64,000 bases of DNA, from contig NZ_JAKREU010000001.1 of NCBI RefSeq assembly GCF_022664435.1, positions 558,001 through 622,000 of the forward strand, read 5' to 3'. The stretch comes from Sphingomonas panni. GTDB lineage: Bacteria > Pseudomonadota > Alphaproteobacteria > Sphingomonadales > Sphingomonadaceae. Numbering within the stretch: the first letter of the stretch is position 1; each line of letters opens with the position of its first letter. Shown piece after piece: positions 16,717-23,951 of this stretch. Under the pieces are notes generated by a model. That model made no database searches, was not told the origin of the DNA, and saw only the letters and a list, made by a program, of their open reading frames with translations. Both the position numbers and the translations under genes were made by a program.

Positions 16717-17613
16717 TCAGAAGCTGTAGGCGACGCCCACCGCGCCCAGCCACTGGCTGCTCGACCCGTTGCGCGCGACGATCGGGCTGTCGGCAAAGTC
16801 GTTCAGCAGCTTACGATAGACGACGGTGCCGAACAGCTGCCAGCCCGAGCGCAGGTCGCCGCTGATCGAATGGCCGCCGATCGCGCCAAGCGTCCAGTTC
16901 TTCCACCCGCCGCGCGCGTTGTAGATCGGCAGGCCGCTGGCGAGCGACTGGGCCTGATTGATCGAGAAATAATTGTCGGCATAGCCTTCGCCGACCCGCT
17001 CGCCCGACACGAAGATGCCGGCGATCGCCTTCAGGCTCAGCGGCGTGACATAGGTGACGGTGGGCGCGAGGACGGTCGAGCCATGGCCGCCCGCCACGTC
17101 CTTGCGATAGCTGAGCGAGGCGGACAGCCGGTCGAATTGCGAGGTGATGACCCCGGTCTTGCCGATGCCGACATAGCCGCCCAGCTCGACGGCGGTGCCG
17201 ACCTTGCCCAGCGCGCGGACCTGCGCGTCGTCGATGCCCTTGGTCGTGTTGCGGTTGAGGTTGATGACCGCGATCGGCCCCGCCTGGAAATCCCAGGTCG
17301 GGCCGACGCCGTCGCGGATCAGGTCGACGCTGGCGCGGTTGCCGGCCAGCAGGAAATTGAACCCCGACACGCGGCCCGTGGCGGCCGGGACCGGCGAAAA
17401 GCTGTAATCGTCCGACCCTTCATAGTCCGGCAGCACGGCGGCGCCGAGGCCGAGGACATAGAAATCGCCGCCGGTATCGTCATTGGGAACGGCGGAGGCG
17501 GGCACCGTCGGCCCGGCCGCATCCTGCGCAAGGGCAGGCGTGGCGAAGGCGGCAGCGGTCAGGACGGCGGCGAAAATGGCGCGCAAGGGCGTAGCTCCAG
17601 GAAGATATTTCAC
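16717..17613 (-). CDS. MipA/OmpV family outer membrane protein
   Basis: This 298-residue protein has a clear signal peptide (hydrophobic 10-25, cleavage after ATPALAQ) and a beta-barrel body of alternating hydrophobic residues ending in Phe (GVAYSF), the classical outer-membrane insertion signal. The early GAAVLPDYEGSDDYSFSPVP segment is the MipA/OmpV hallmark. MipA in E. coli scaffolds MltA and PBP1b; other members are porin-like or stress-related, so the exact role here is open. It stands alone on the minus strand, 41 bp after the DUF2141 gene. Confidence 0.9.
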   Translation of the reverse strand: MKYLPGATPLRAIFAAVLTAAAFATPALAQDAAGPTVPASAVPNDDTGGDFYVLGLGAAVLPDYEGSDDYSFSPVPAATGRVSGFNFLLAGNRASVDLIRDGVGPTWDFQAGPIAVINLNRNTTKGIDDAQVRALGKVGTAVELGGYVGIGKTGVITSQFDRLSASLSYRKDVAGGHGSTVLAPTVTYVTPLSLKAIAGIFVSGERVGEGYADNYFSINQAQSLASGLPIYNARGGWKNWTLGAIGGHSISGDLRSGWQLFGTVVYRKLLNDFADSPIVARNGSSSQWLGAVGVAYSF

Positions 17614-17654
17614 TCCCGTAACGCTAACCCACCGACTTCGGTCCGCAATTTCTA

Positions 17655-18080
17655 CTAGAGAAGGTAGCGAATCCGCACCTGTTGCATGGTTACATCACCC
17701 GCCAGCGGGAACTCCGCCGCGCTGAACTTGGGCGGACCGAAGCGGATCGCCGGGTTGCGCGAAAAACCGAAGCCTTCACGCGGGATGCCGGCAAAGGTGT
17801 CGAGCTTCGCATTGTTGTTTTCGTCATGGATCACCGACACGGCATAATCGCCGCGCCCGAGACCGGCGATCCGCACGCCGGGCGTGCCGGCGGGAAAGGT
17901 GCGGGTGACGGCGTTGCGATCGTCGGTGCAGCCGGGGAAATTCTTGGGGTCTGCGGTCAGGCAGAGGCGGATCACGCCCTTGGTCGAGCGCAGGTCGCTG
18001 ACCCGGACGTCAAGCGTGCCGGTCGGCATCGCCCCCGGCAACGTGGCCAACGCCAGCACCGCCAGCGCGACGCGCCGCAC
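17655..18080 (-). CDS. DUF2141 domain-containing secreted protein
   Basis: From the GTG at 18080 this is a 141-residue protein: a short signal peptide (VRRVALAVLALATLPGAMP) and one DUF2141 beta-sandwich domain with the typical VSDLRSTKGVIRLCL opening, GDYAVSVIHDENNNAKLDTF centre and EGFGFSRNP segment. Its function is unknown. An AAGGA lies 8 nt before this GTG. A longer frame exists upstream but would lie inside the desaturase gene. The first 71 bp overlap the 3' end of the sterol-desaturase gene in another frame, so the two are probably co-transcribed. Confidence 0.82.
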   Translation of the reverse strand: MRRVALAVLALATLPGAMPTGTLDVRVSDLRSTKGVIRLCLTADPKNFPGCTDDRNAVTRTFPAGTPGVRIAGLGRGDYAVSVIHDENNNAKLDTFAGIPREGFGFSRNPAIRFGPPKFSAAEFPLAGDVTMQQVRIRYLL

Positions 18081-18813
18081 GCGCACGTTCCTTTTCGAAG
18101 TCGCCAAGGCCGCCATCGGTGCCGCACAACCGGTCCCAGAAGCGGAAATAGAGCCCGAAATTGCAGCCATAGCGTTCATGATGCCTCTGATGATGGCTGG
18201 CGGTAATCAGCCAGCCGCCCAATCGCCCCGCCCACATAAACCGCGGGAACATTTCCCAGCCCATATGGTTGGTGACGCCCATAACCGTCATGATCGTCAG
18301 CACCAATGCCAGTGCGCCGATGTGAATCGGAATGACGAATACCAGTAGCGGAATTACCACAGCACCGGTCAGCGCCTCGATCGGGTGGAACGCCATCGCC
18401 GCCCATGCGGTCGGCGGCCGGCTGGCATGATGCACCGCATGGGCGATGCGAAACCATTTCGGCCGGTGCATCCAGCGATGCGTCCAATAGAACCATGTGT
18501 CGTGCGCGAAGAGATAGAGCAGCACCGACAGCGGCAGATACCAGAGCGGCCAAGCGTGGACGTCCGCATAGATTTGCGTCCAGCCGCGATGCTGCCACCC
18601 CCAGGCGACGATGCCGGCGGGAATGCCGTAGATCGCGGCGGACAGCAGCGACCAGCGGATTTCCTTGGCGATCTGCGGATCGAGGCCGCGATAGAGTCCG
18701 GGATGCCGCACGCGAGTCGCAAAGGCGAAGCCGGCGGAAGCGAGCAGATAGCGCACGCCCACGATCAGCGTCATCGCCACGGCGGACAACAGGATAGCCA
18801 GCGGGATCGACAT
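18010..18813 (-). CDS. sterol desaturase / fatty acid hydroxylase family membrane enzyme
   Basis: This 267-residue di-iron membrane oxygenase has the histidine clusters of the family: His104, HRWMH (112-116), HAVHH (125-129), His143 and HHQRHH (207-212), set between hydrophobic segments (about 3-28, 56-74, 91-108, 150-182). The conserved domain ends near residue 235, and the remaining 30 mostly Ala/Gly/Arg residues overlap the DUF2141 gene. It is divergent from crtY, and sphingomonads make hydroxylated carotenoids, so a carotenoid ring hydroxylase role is a reasonable hypothesis, but a different lipid substrate is equally possible. ATG 18813 has no obvious ribosome binding site. Confidence 0.85.
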   Translation of the reverse strand: MSIPLAILLSAVAMTLIVGVRYLLASAGFAFATRVRHPGLYRGLDPQIAKEIRWSLLSAAIYGIPAGIVAWGWQHRGWTQIYADVHAWPLWYLPLSVLLYLFAHDTWFYWTHRWMHRPKWFRIAHAVHHASRPPTAWAAMAFHPIEALTGAVVIPLLVFVIPIHIGALALVLTIMTVMGVTNHMGWEMFPRFMWAGRLGGWLITASHHQRHHERYGCNFGLYFRFWDRLCGTDGGLGDFEKERARAARRAGGAGVGHVAGGDADRHA

Positions 18814-18878
18814 GAAGGGGCTGTAGCGGAATGCGGGGGCGGAGGACACCCCAAGCTCCTCCCCGCTCGTGACCCAGT

Positions 18879-19013
18879 TCCTCCCCGGCACGGGGAGGGG
18901 GACCATGCGCAGCATGGTGGAGAGGGGTATCCGCAACCGGAACCGCCGCGTTGCGCGGCACGCCCCCTCCACCATCGCCTTCGGCGACGGTCCCCCCCCC
19001 GTGCCGGGGAGGA
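18879..19013. repeat. long inverted repeat, type F, between desaturase and crtY
   Basis: The left arm TCCTCCCCGGCACGGGGAGG is complemented at the right end by CCCGTGCCGGGGAGGA. Inner parts GGGGGACCAT and CATGGTGGAGAGGG are mirrored by CCCCTCCACCAT and GACGGTCCCCC. It occupies about half of the 249-bp divergent region that must also hold the promoters of the desaturase gene and crtY. Confidence 0.75.
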
Positions 19014-19062
19014 TTTGAGTCGCGCCGTTGCCACTGATGCCCACCTCCCCTACTGCACCCCC

Positions 19063-20226
19063 ATGCCAACCATCCATCAATGCGACCTCGCCATCGTCGG
19101 CGGGGGATTGTCCGGCGCGCTGGTCGCGCTGGCGGCGGCGAAGCGGCGGCCCGATGCGCGAATCCGCCTGATCGAGGGGGCGGCAACGTTCGGCGGCAAC
19201 CATGTCTGGTCGTTCTTCGGCAGCGACGTCGCGACCGAACAGCGGGCATTGGTCGCCCCGCTGGTCGCCCATGGCTGGCGCGGCTACGACATCGCCTTTC
19301 CGGCCCACAGCCGCACGCTCGACACCACCTATTATTCGATCACGTCGGAGCGGCTCGACACGGTGCTGCGCGACACGCTGCCCGCGGAATCGCTGATGGC
19401 GTCGGCGCGAGTGCTGGGTGCCAGCCCGACGGCGGTGGTCCTGGCCGATGGCGACCGGGTGGAGGCGCAGGGGGTGATCGACTGTCGCGGCCCCGGCGAC
19501 CTGTCGCTGCTCGACCTCGGCTGGCAGAAATTCATGGGGATGGAGCTGCACACCGCCTATCCCCATGGTGTCGAACGACCGATCGTGATGGACGGATCGG
19601 TCGAGCAGCTCGACGGCTATCGTTTCCTCTACACCTTGCCGTTCGATGCCTCGACGCTGTTCGTCGAGGATACCTATTACAGCGACACGCCCGACCTCGA
19701 CACGCAGGCGCTGAGCGGCCGGATCGCCGCCTATGCCGCGGCCAAGGGCTGGGACGCGGCGACGGTCGGGCGGTCCGAGACCGGGGTGCTGCCGGTCGCG
19801 ATGGGCGGCGATTTCGAGGAATATTGGCGCTCGGGCGGCAACCGCGTGGCCAAGGGCGGGATGCGTGCCGGGCTGTTCCATCCGCTCACCGGCTATTCGC
19901 TGCCCGATGCGGTGCGCCTCGCGCAGCTGGTCGCGGAGAGCAGTGACTGGTCGGGCGGCGCGCTGCACACGCTGACGCATGATTTCGCGGGCGGGCTGTG
20001 GAAGAAGCGCAGTTTCTACCGGATGCTCGCGACAATGTTGTTCCGCGCGGCGGACCCGGTGGAACGCTACCGCGTGCTCGAACGCTTCTACCGGCTGGAC
20101 GCGGGGCTGATCGGACGCTTCTATGCGGGCAAGTCGACATGGGTCGACCAGGCCCGGGTGTTGATCGGGAAACCGCCGGTGCCGATCGGGCGCGCGGTGC
20201 AGGCGTTGATGGGGAGACAGGGGTGA
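19063..20226 (+). CDS. crtY: lycopene beta-cyclase CrtY
   Basis: This 387-residue FAD-dependent enzyme cyclises both ends of lycopene to beta-carotene. The dinucleotide motif GGGLSG (13-18) is followed by an acidic strand end (IRLIEG). FGGNHVWSFF is the CrtY-specific segment, MGMELHTAYPHG with nearby FLYTLPF and VEDTYYSD covers the region of substrate-contact residues, and GMRAGLFHPLTGYSLPDAV is the conserved C-terminal block. It starts the carotenoid operon crtY-crtI-LOG-crtB and overlaps crtI (GTGA). crtE, crtZ and crtG were not recognised in the window. Confidence 0.93.
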   Translation: MPTIHQCDLAIVGGGLSGALVALAAAKRRPDARIRLIEGAATFGGNHVWSFFGSDVATEQRALVAPLVAHGWRGYDIAFPAHSRTLDTTYYSITSERLDTVLRDTLPAESLMASARVLGASPTAVVLADGDRVEAQGVIDCRGPGDLSLLDLGWQKFMGMELHTAYPHGVERPIVMDGSVEQLDGYRFLYTLPFDASTLFVEDTYYSDTPDLDTQALSGRIAAYAAAKGWDAATVGRSETGVLPVAMGGDFEEYWRSGGNRVAKGGMRAGLFHPLTGYSLPDAVRLAQLVAESSDWSGGALHTLTHDFAGGLWKKRSFYRMLATMLFRAADPVERYRVLERFYRLDAGLIGRFYAGKSTWVDQARVLIGKPPVPIGRAVQALMGRQG

Positions 20227-21701
20227 AGACGGCAGTCGTTATCGGCGCAGGCTTTGGTGGCCTCGCGCTTGCCATCCGGCTGCAGTCGGCGGGCGTGCAG
20301 ACGACCTTGGTCGAGGGACGGGACAAGCCCGGCGGCCGCGCCTATTATTGGGAGCGCGACGGCTTCGTGTTCGACGCCGGCCCGACCGTCATCACCGCAC
20401 CCGAAGCGTTGCAGGAATTGTGGCAGCTGACCGGCCGCGACATGCGCGAGGACGTGACGCTCGAACCGGTGTCGCCCTTCTACCGGCTGAACTGGCCCGA
20501 CGGCACCAATTTCGACTACACCAACGACGACACGCTGCTGCGCTCCGAAATCGCCAAGCTCGATCCCGGCGACCTCGCCGGCTATGCCCGCTTCCTCGAA
20601 TATTCGGCGGGCGTGTACGAGGAAGGCTATGTGAAGCTCGGCCATGTGCCCTTCCTCGACTTCGCGTCGATGATCAAGGCAGCCCCTGCGCTGGCGAAAT
20701 ATCAGGCGTGGCGCTCGGTCTATTCGATCGTGTCGTCGTTCGTGAAGAACGACAAATTGCGCCAGGCGCTGTCGTTCCATACCCTGCTGGTCGGCGGCGA
20801 TCCGATGAAGACCAGCAGCATCTATGCGCTGATCCACAAGCTGGAGCGCGACGGCGGCGTATGGTTCGCGCAAGGCGGCACCAACAAGCTGGTCGCCGGC
20901 ATGGTCCGCCTGTTCGAGAAGCTCGGCGGCACGCTGATGCTCGGCGATCCGGTCAAGAGCATCGACACGCTGGGCGACCGCGCTACGGGCGTGACGACCA
21001 AGGGCGGCGTGGTGATCGGTGCCGACATGGTCGCGACCAACGCCGATATCGTCCACAGCTATCGCGACCTGCTGGCGGGATCGCGCAGCGGCCAGCGCAA
21101 GGCGCAACGGCTGGAAAAGAAGCGCTTCTCGCCCTCGCTGTTCGTCGTCCATTTCGGGATCAAGGGCACGTGGCCGGGCATCCCGCACCACATGATCCTG
21201 TTCGGCCCGCGCTATAAGGGGCTGCTCGCCGACATTTACGACCATGGCGTGCTGTCGGAAGACTTCTCGCTCTATCTCCACCATCCGACCGTCACCGATC
21301 CGTCGATGGCGCCGGAGGGGCATTCGACCTTCTACGCGCTGTGCCCGGTGCCGCACACCGGCAAGTTCCCGGTCGACTGGGACCAGATCGGCCCGATCCT
21401 CGAAAAGCGTATCCTCGACGAGGTCGGCCGCCGCCTGATCCCCGACATCCACGACCGGATCGTGACGAAGTTCAGCTATATGCCGAGCGACTTCACCCAC
21501 GACCTGAACGCCTATCAGGGGTCGGCCTTCTCGCTGGAGCCGATCCTGACGCAGAGCGCCTATTTCCGCGCGCACAACCGCGATGACGATATTCCGAACC
21601 TGTATGTGGTCGGCGCGGGTACCCATCCGGGCGCGGGTATTCCGGGGGTCGTGGGGAGCGCCAAGGCGACGGCGGGGCTGATGCTGGGGGGTGAGGATTG
21701 A
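20223..21701 (+). CDS. crtI: phytoene desaturase CrtI
   Basis: This 492-residue FAD-dependent desaturase converts phytoene to lycopene in four steps. The N-terminal Rossmann motif VVIGAGFGGLALAIRL (GAGFGG at 8-13) is followed by KPGGRAYYW, and the C-terminal signature GAGTHPGAGIPGVVGSAKA is intact. The GTG start overlaps the crtY stop by 4 bp, so the two proteins are made from coupled translation. Length and motifs match bacterial CrtI closely, with no sign of damage. A telomere-like hexamer tract begins 26 bp after the stop and separates it from the next gene of the cluster. Confidence 0.95.
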   Translation: MKTAVVIGAGFGGLALAIRLQSAGVQTTLVEGRDKPGGRAYYWERDGFVFDAGPTVITAPEALQELWQLTGRDMREDVTLEPVSPFYRLNWPDGTNFDYTNDDTLLRSEIAKLDPGDLAGYARFLEYSAGVYEEGYVKLGHVPFLDFASMIKAAPALAKYQAWRSVYSIVSSFVKNDKLRQALSFHTLLVGGDPMKTSSIYALIHKLERDGGVWFAQGGTNKLVAGMVRLFEKLGGTLMLGDPVKSIDTLGDRATGVTTKGGVVIGADMVATNADIVHSYRDLLAGSRSGQRKAQRLEKKRFSPSLFVVHFGIKGTWPGIPHHMILFGPRYKGLLADIYDHGVLSEDFSLYLHHPTVTDPSMAPEGHSTFYALCPVPHTGKFPVDWDQIGPILEKRILDEVGRRLIPDIHDRIVTKFSYMPSDFTHDLNAYQGSAFSLEPILTQSAYFRAHNRDDDIPNLYVVGAGTHPGAGIPGVVGSAKATAGLMLGGED

Positions 21702-21727
21702 ACGCCCTCTCCCGCGCCCAACCGCAA

Positions 21728-21787
21728 CCCCAACCCCAACCCCAACCCCAACCCCAACCCCAACCCCAACCCCAACCCCAACCCCAA
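21728..21787 (+). repeat. (CCCCAA)10 microsatellite in the carotenoid operon
   Basis: Ten uninterrupted copies of CCCCAA occupy 60 bp, preceded by a partial CAA and a degenerate CAACCG. The complementary strand reads GGGGTT repeated, with many runs of four G, the composition of intramolecular G-quadruplexes. It lies between the crtI stop and the LOG gene. Both neighbouring frames translate as Pro-Gln or Thr-Pro runs and have no independent coding support. Confidence 0.95.
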
Positions 21788-21788
21788 C

Positions 21789-21907
21789 CGTTTGGTTCGA
21801 GCAGCTTCGAGCTTGTCGAGAAGCGCCCGTCGAGAACGCCCCGTTTGAGGCACCCACTTCTCGACTTCGGTTCTCGACAAGGCTCGAACCTGCGCTCGAA
21901 GCAAACG
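21789..21907. repeat. intergenic inverted repeat, type D (copy 1)
   Basis: This begins CGTTTGGTTCGAGCAGCTTC and ends GCTCGAAGCAAACG, with internal pairs such as TGTCGAGAAGCG against ACTTCTCGACTTCG. It shares most of its 119 bp with the copy at 31267. It starts immediately after the hexamer tract. Confidence 0.85.
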
Positions 21908-21980
21908 GATTGGGTATTGGGCAGGTAGGGGCACCACCACCCGCTTGCCCCCCTCCCCCCAATCGCCTAACCCCGCGTCC

Positions 21981-22562
21981 ATGAAGCGCCTAGCCATCTA
22001 TTGCGGGTCCGCGACCCCCGCCGACCCCGTCTATATCGACTCCGCCCGCGCCGTCGGCCGGTCTCTTGCGGAACGCGGCATCGGCGTCGTCTATGGCGGC
22101 GGCAGGCTCGGCCTGATGGGTGCGGTGGCGGACGGCGCGATCGAGGCGGGCGGCGAGGTGATCGGCGTGATCCCGACCGCGCTGGTCAAGGCGGAGGCCG
22201 CGCACAAGGGCCTCACCGAACTGCACGTCGTCGACACGATGCACCAGCGCAAACAGACATTTACCGACCTGTCCGACGGCTTCGTCACCATCCCCGGCGG
22301 CACCGGCACGATGGACGAATTGTGGGAGGCGATGAGCTGGGCACAGCTCGGCTATCACACCAAGCCGGTAGGGCTGCTCAACGTCGCCGGCTTCTACGAC
22401 CATCTGATCGCGTTCGTCGAAAAGATGGCGGAGGTGGGCTTTATGCGCCCCATGCACCGCGACATCCTGCTGGTCGCCGACACGCTCGACGCGCTGCTCG
22501 ACAAGATGGCCGCGCACACGCCGGTACAGGCGATCATCCACATGAGCAGCAAGGACCTTTGA
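21981..22562 (+). CDS. LOG family protein, cytokinin riboside 5'-monophosphate phosphoribohydrolase type (TIGR00730)
   Basis: This 193-residue Rossmann-fold protein has the LOG signatures: VVYGGGRLGLMG (37-47), MHQRK (87-91, with the catalytic-type Arg90) and PGGTGTMDE (105-113). Enzymes of this family hydrolyse the N-glycosidic bond of adenosine- or cytokinin-5'-monophosphates. The same gene type is often embedded in sphingomonad carotenoid clusters, where its role is not established. The ATG at 21981 begins the conserved strand (MKRLAIYCGS). Its TGA overlaps the likely TTG start of crtB. Confidence 0.88.
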   Translation: MKRLAIYCGSATPADPVYIDSARAVGRSLAERGIGVVYGGGRLGLMGAVADGAIEAGGEVIGVIPTALVKAEAAHKGLTELHVVDTMHQRKQTFTDLSDGFVTIPGGTGTMDELWEAMSWAQLGYHTKPVGLLNVAGFYDHLIAFVEKMAEVGFMRPMHRDILLVADTLDALLDKMAAHTPVQAIIHMSSKDL

Positions 22563-23485
22563 TCCTTCCCCGCGCCGACCTCGTCGCGCACGCCCGCGAC
22601 ACGATCGCGCGCGGATCGAAGAGTTTCGCGGCGGCGAGCAAGCTGTTCGATCCGGTGACGCGCGAACGCGCCTGGCTGCTCTATGCGTGGTGCCGTGCGT
22701 GCGACGACCTCGCCGATGGGCAGGACATGGGCCACGGGATGCAGCGGCTGGACGATGCGCCCGCCCGCCTGCTGCTGATCCGCGAACGGACCGCACAGGC
22801 ATTGGCAGGCGAACCGACCGGCGATCCCGCCTTCGACGCGCTGGGCGTGGTCGCGGCCGAGGTCGGCCTGCCGCACCGGCTGGTATATGACGTGATCGAC
22901 GGGTTCCAGCTCGACGCCGATGGCTGGCAACCGGTGACCGAGGGCGACCTGTACCAATATTGCTACCATGTCGCGGGCGCGGTCGGCGGCTTGATGGCTG
23001 TGGTGATGGGCGTACCGGCCGGGGACCGCGACACGCTCGACCGCGCCTGCGATCTCGGCCTCGCCTTCCAGCTGGCGAATATCGCGCGCGACGTGCGCGA
23101 GGATGCCGATGCCGGCCGCTGCTACCTGCCGCGCGACTGGCTGGCCGAACAGGGCATCGACCCAGCCGACCCGATGGCGACGCCCGATCGCATCGCGGTG
23201 CTCGCCCGCCGCATGGCGACACGCGCCGCGCTGCACGAGGACTGCGCCCGCGTCGGTGCGGCGCGCCTGCCATGGCGCTCGGCCTGGGCGGTGCTGGCCG
23301 CCGCCGACATCTATGGCGGCATCGCCCGCAAGGTCGCCGCCGCCGGCTCCGCGGCATGGGACAAGCGCCAGACTACGTCGAAGGCGGAGAAGATCGCCGC
23401 GATCGCCCGCGCCTTCGTGGCGGCGCGCTGGCGCCCGGCGGCCGATACCCCGCGCGATCCGGTGCTTTGGACGCGGGCGCGGTAG
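22559..23485 (+). CDS. crtB: phytoene synthase CrtB
   Basis: This enzyme condenses two geranylgeranyl diphosphates to phytoene, the first committed carotenoid step. The two Mg-binding Asp motifs are clear: DDLAD (49-53) and DVREDAD (178-184). The TAWCRACDD-like context and LAFQLANIARD are typical of trans-isoprenyl synthases. No ATG or GTG lies at a suitable place; a TTG at 22559 overlaps the LOG stop as TTGA and gives 308 residues starting MILPRADLVAHA, so translation probably starts there by coupling. It is the last gene of the crt operon. Confidence 0.92.
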   Translation: MILPRADLVAHARDTIARGSKSFAAASKLFDPVTRERAWLLYAWCRACDDLADGQDMGHGMQRLDDAPARLLLIRERTAQALAGEPTGDPAFDALGVVAAEVGLPHRLVYDVIDGFQLDADGWQPVTEGDLYQYCYHVAGAVGGLMAVVMGVPAGDRDTLDRACDLGLAFQLANIARDVREDADAGRCYLPRDWLAEQGIDPADPMATPDRIAVLARRMATRAALHEDCARVGAARLPWRSAWAVLAAADIYGGIARKVAAAGSAAWDKRQTTSKAEKIAAIARAFVAARWRPAADTPRDPVLWTRAR

Positions 23486-23553
23486 CGCCCACTCGAAAAG
23501 CACCTCACCGCAGCGACGGGTGGAGCCGACACGACATTCGGCTCCCGCCCCAT

Positions 23554-23648
23554 CGTCACTCCCGCGCAGGCGGGAGTCCATAAACGCTGTCGTCGCGAAT
23601 CCGGCCGAAACGTCAGCGACAATGGATCCCGCCTGCGCGGGAATGATG
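23554..23648. repeat. intergenic inverted repeat, type C (copy 1)
   Basis: The arms CGTCACTCCCGCGCAGGCGG and CCGCCTGCGCGGGAATGATG pair around a ~45-bp centre. Related copies are at 48339 and 51815. The outer bases CGTCA / TGACG are shared with types A and B. Confidence 0.85.
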
Positions 23649-23757
23649 AACATTGGCGATGGGCGCCGAATGTCGATCGACCTTGGAGTTTGATCCCCGA
23701 ACGTGGAAGCGGTGCCGGCCCTGCCGCCGGCAATTAATCCAATCCTTTCGAACCGAA

Positions 23758-23840
23758 CGTCATCCCAGCGAAGGCTGGGATCTCCCGATTGCAGCGCGCC
23801 GCAGGAGCCGACAAAGACCCCAGCCTGCGCTGGGGTGACG
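23758..23840. repeat. intergenic inverted repeat, type A (copy 2)
   Basis: CGTCATCCCAGCGAAGGCTG at the left and CAGCCTGCGCTGGGGTGACG at the right, with GGGATCTCCC and AGACCCC inside. The centre CAGGAGCCG matches copy 1 at 5831. Confidence 0.85.
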
Positions 23841-23951
23841 TTCCCGTGGTAGTGAATCAAACTCCAGCTCCCCCGCCGGTATCGCAGGACAGGAACCGCG
23901 AACGACCCAAGCTTTGGCCGAGGCAACGCTATCGTTCCGGCGGAGAACGCC

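Larger units (their letters stand above)
23486..23951. other. 466-bp gene-free convergent region holding two palindromic repeats
   Basis: No credible gene is visible between the crtB and AI-2E permease stops. The space holds a type C repeat (23554-23648) and a type A repeat (23758-23840). A separate 10-bp inverted pair, GGAGTTTGAT (23684-23693) and ATCAAACTCC (23856-23865), brackets the type A copy. Open frames here are translations of the repeats. Confidence 0.8.

Noticed and set aside
21728..21787. CRISPR array
   Set aside because: The units are 6 bp without spacers and no cas genes are present.
21691..21984. Pro-Thr and Gln-Pro repeat proteins over the hexamer tract
   Set aside because: The dipeptide runs are the translation of CCCCAA units, in two frames at once, and continue into the type D repeat.
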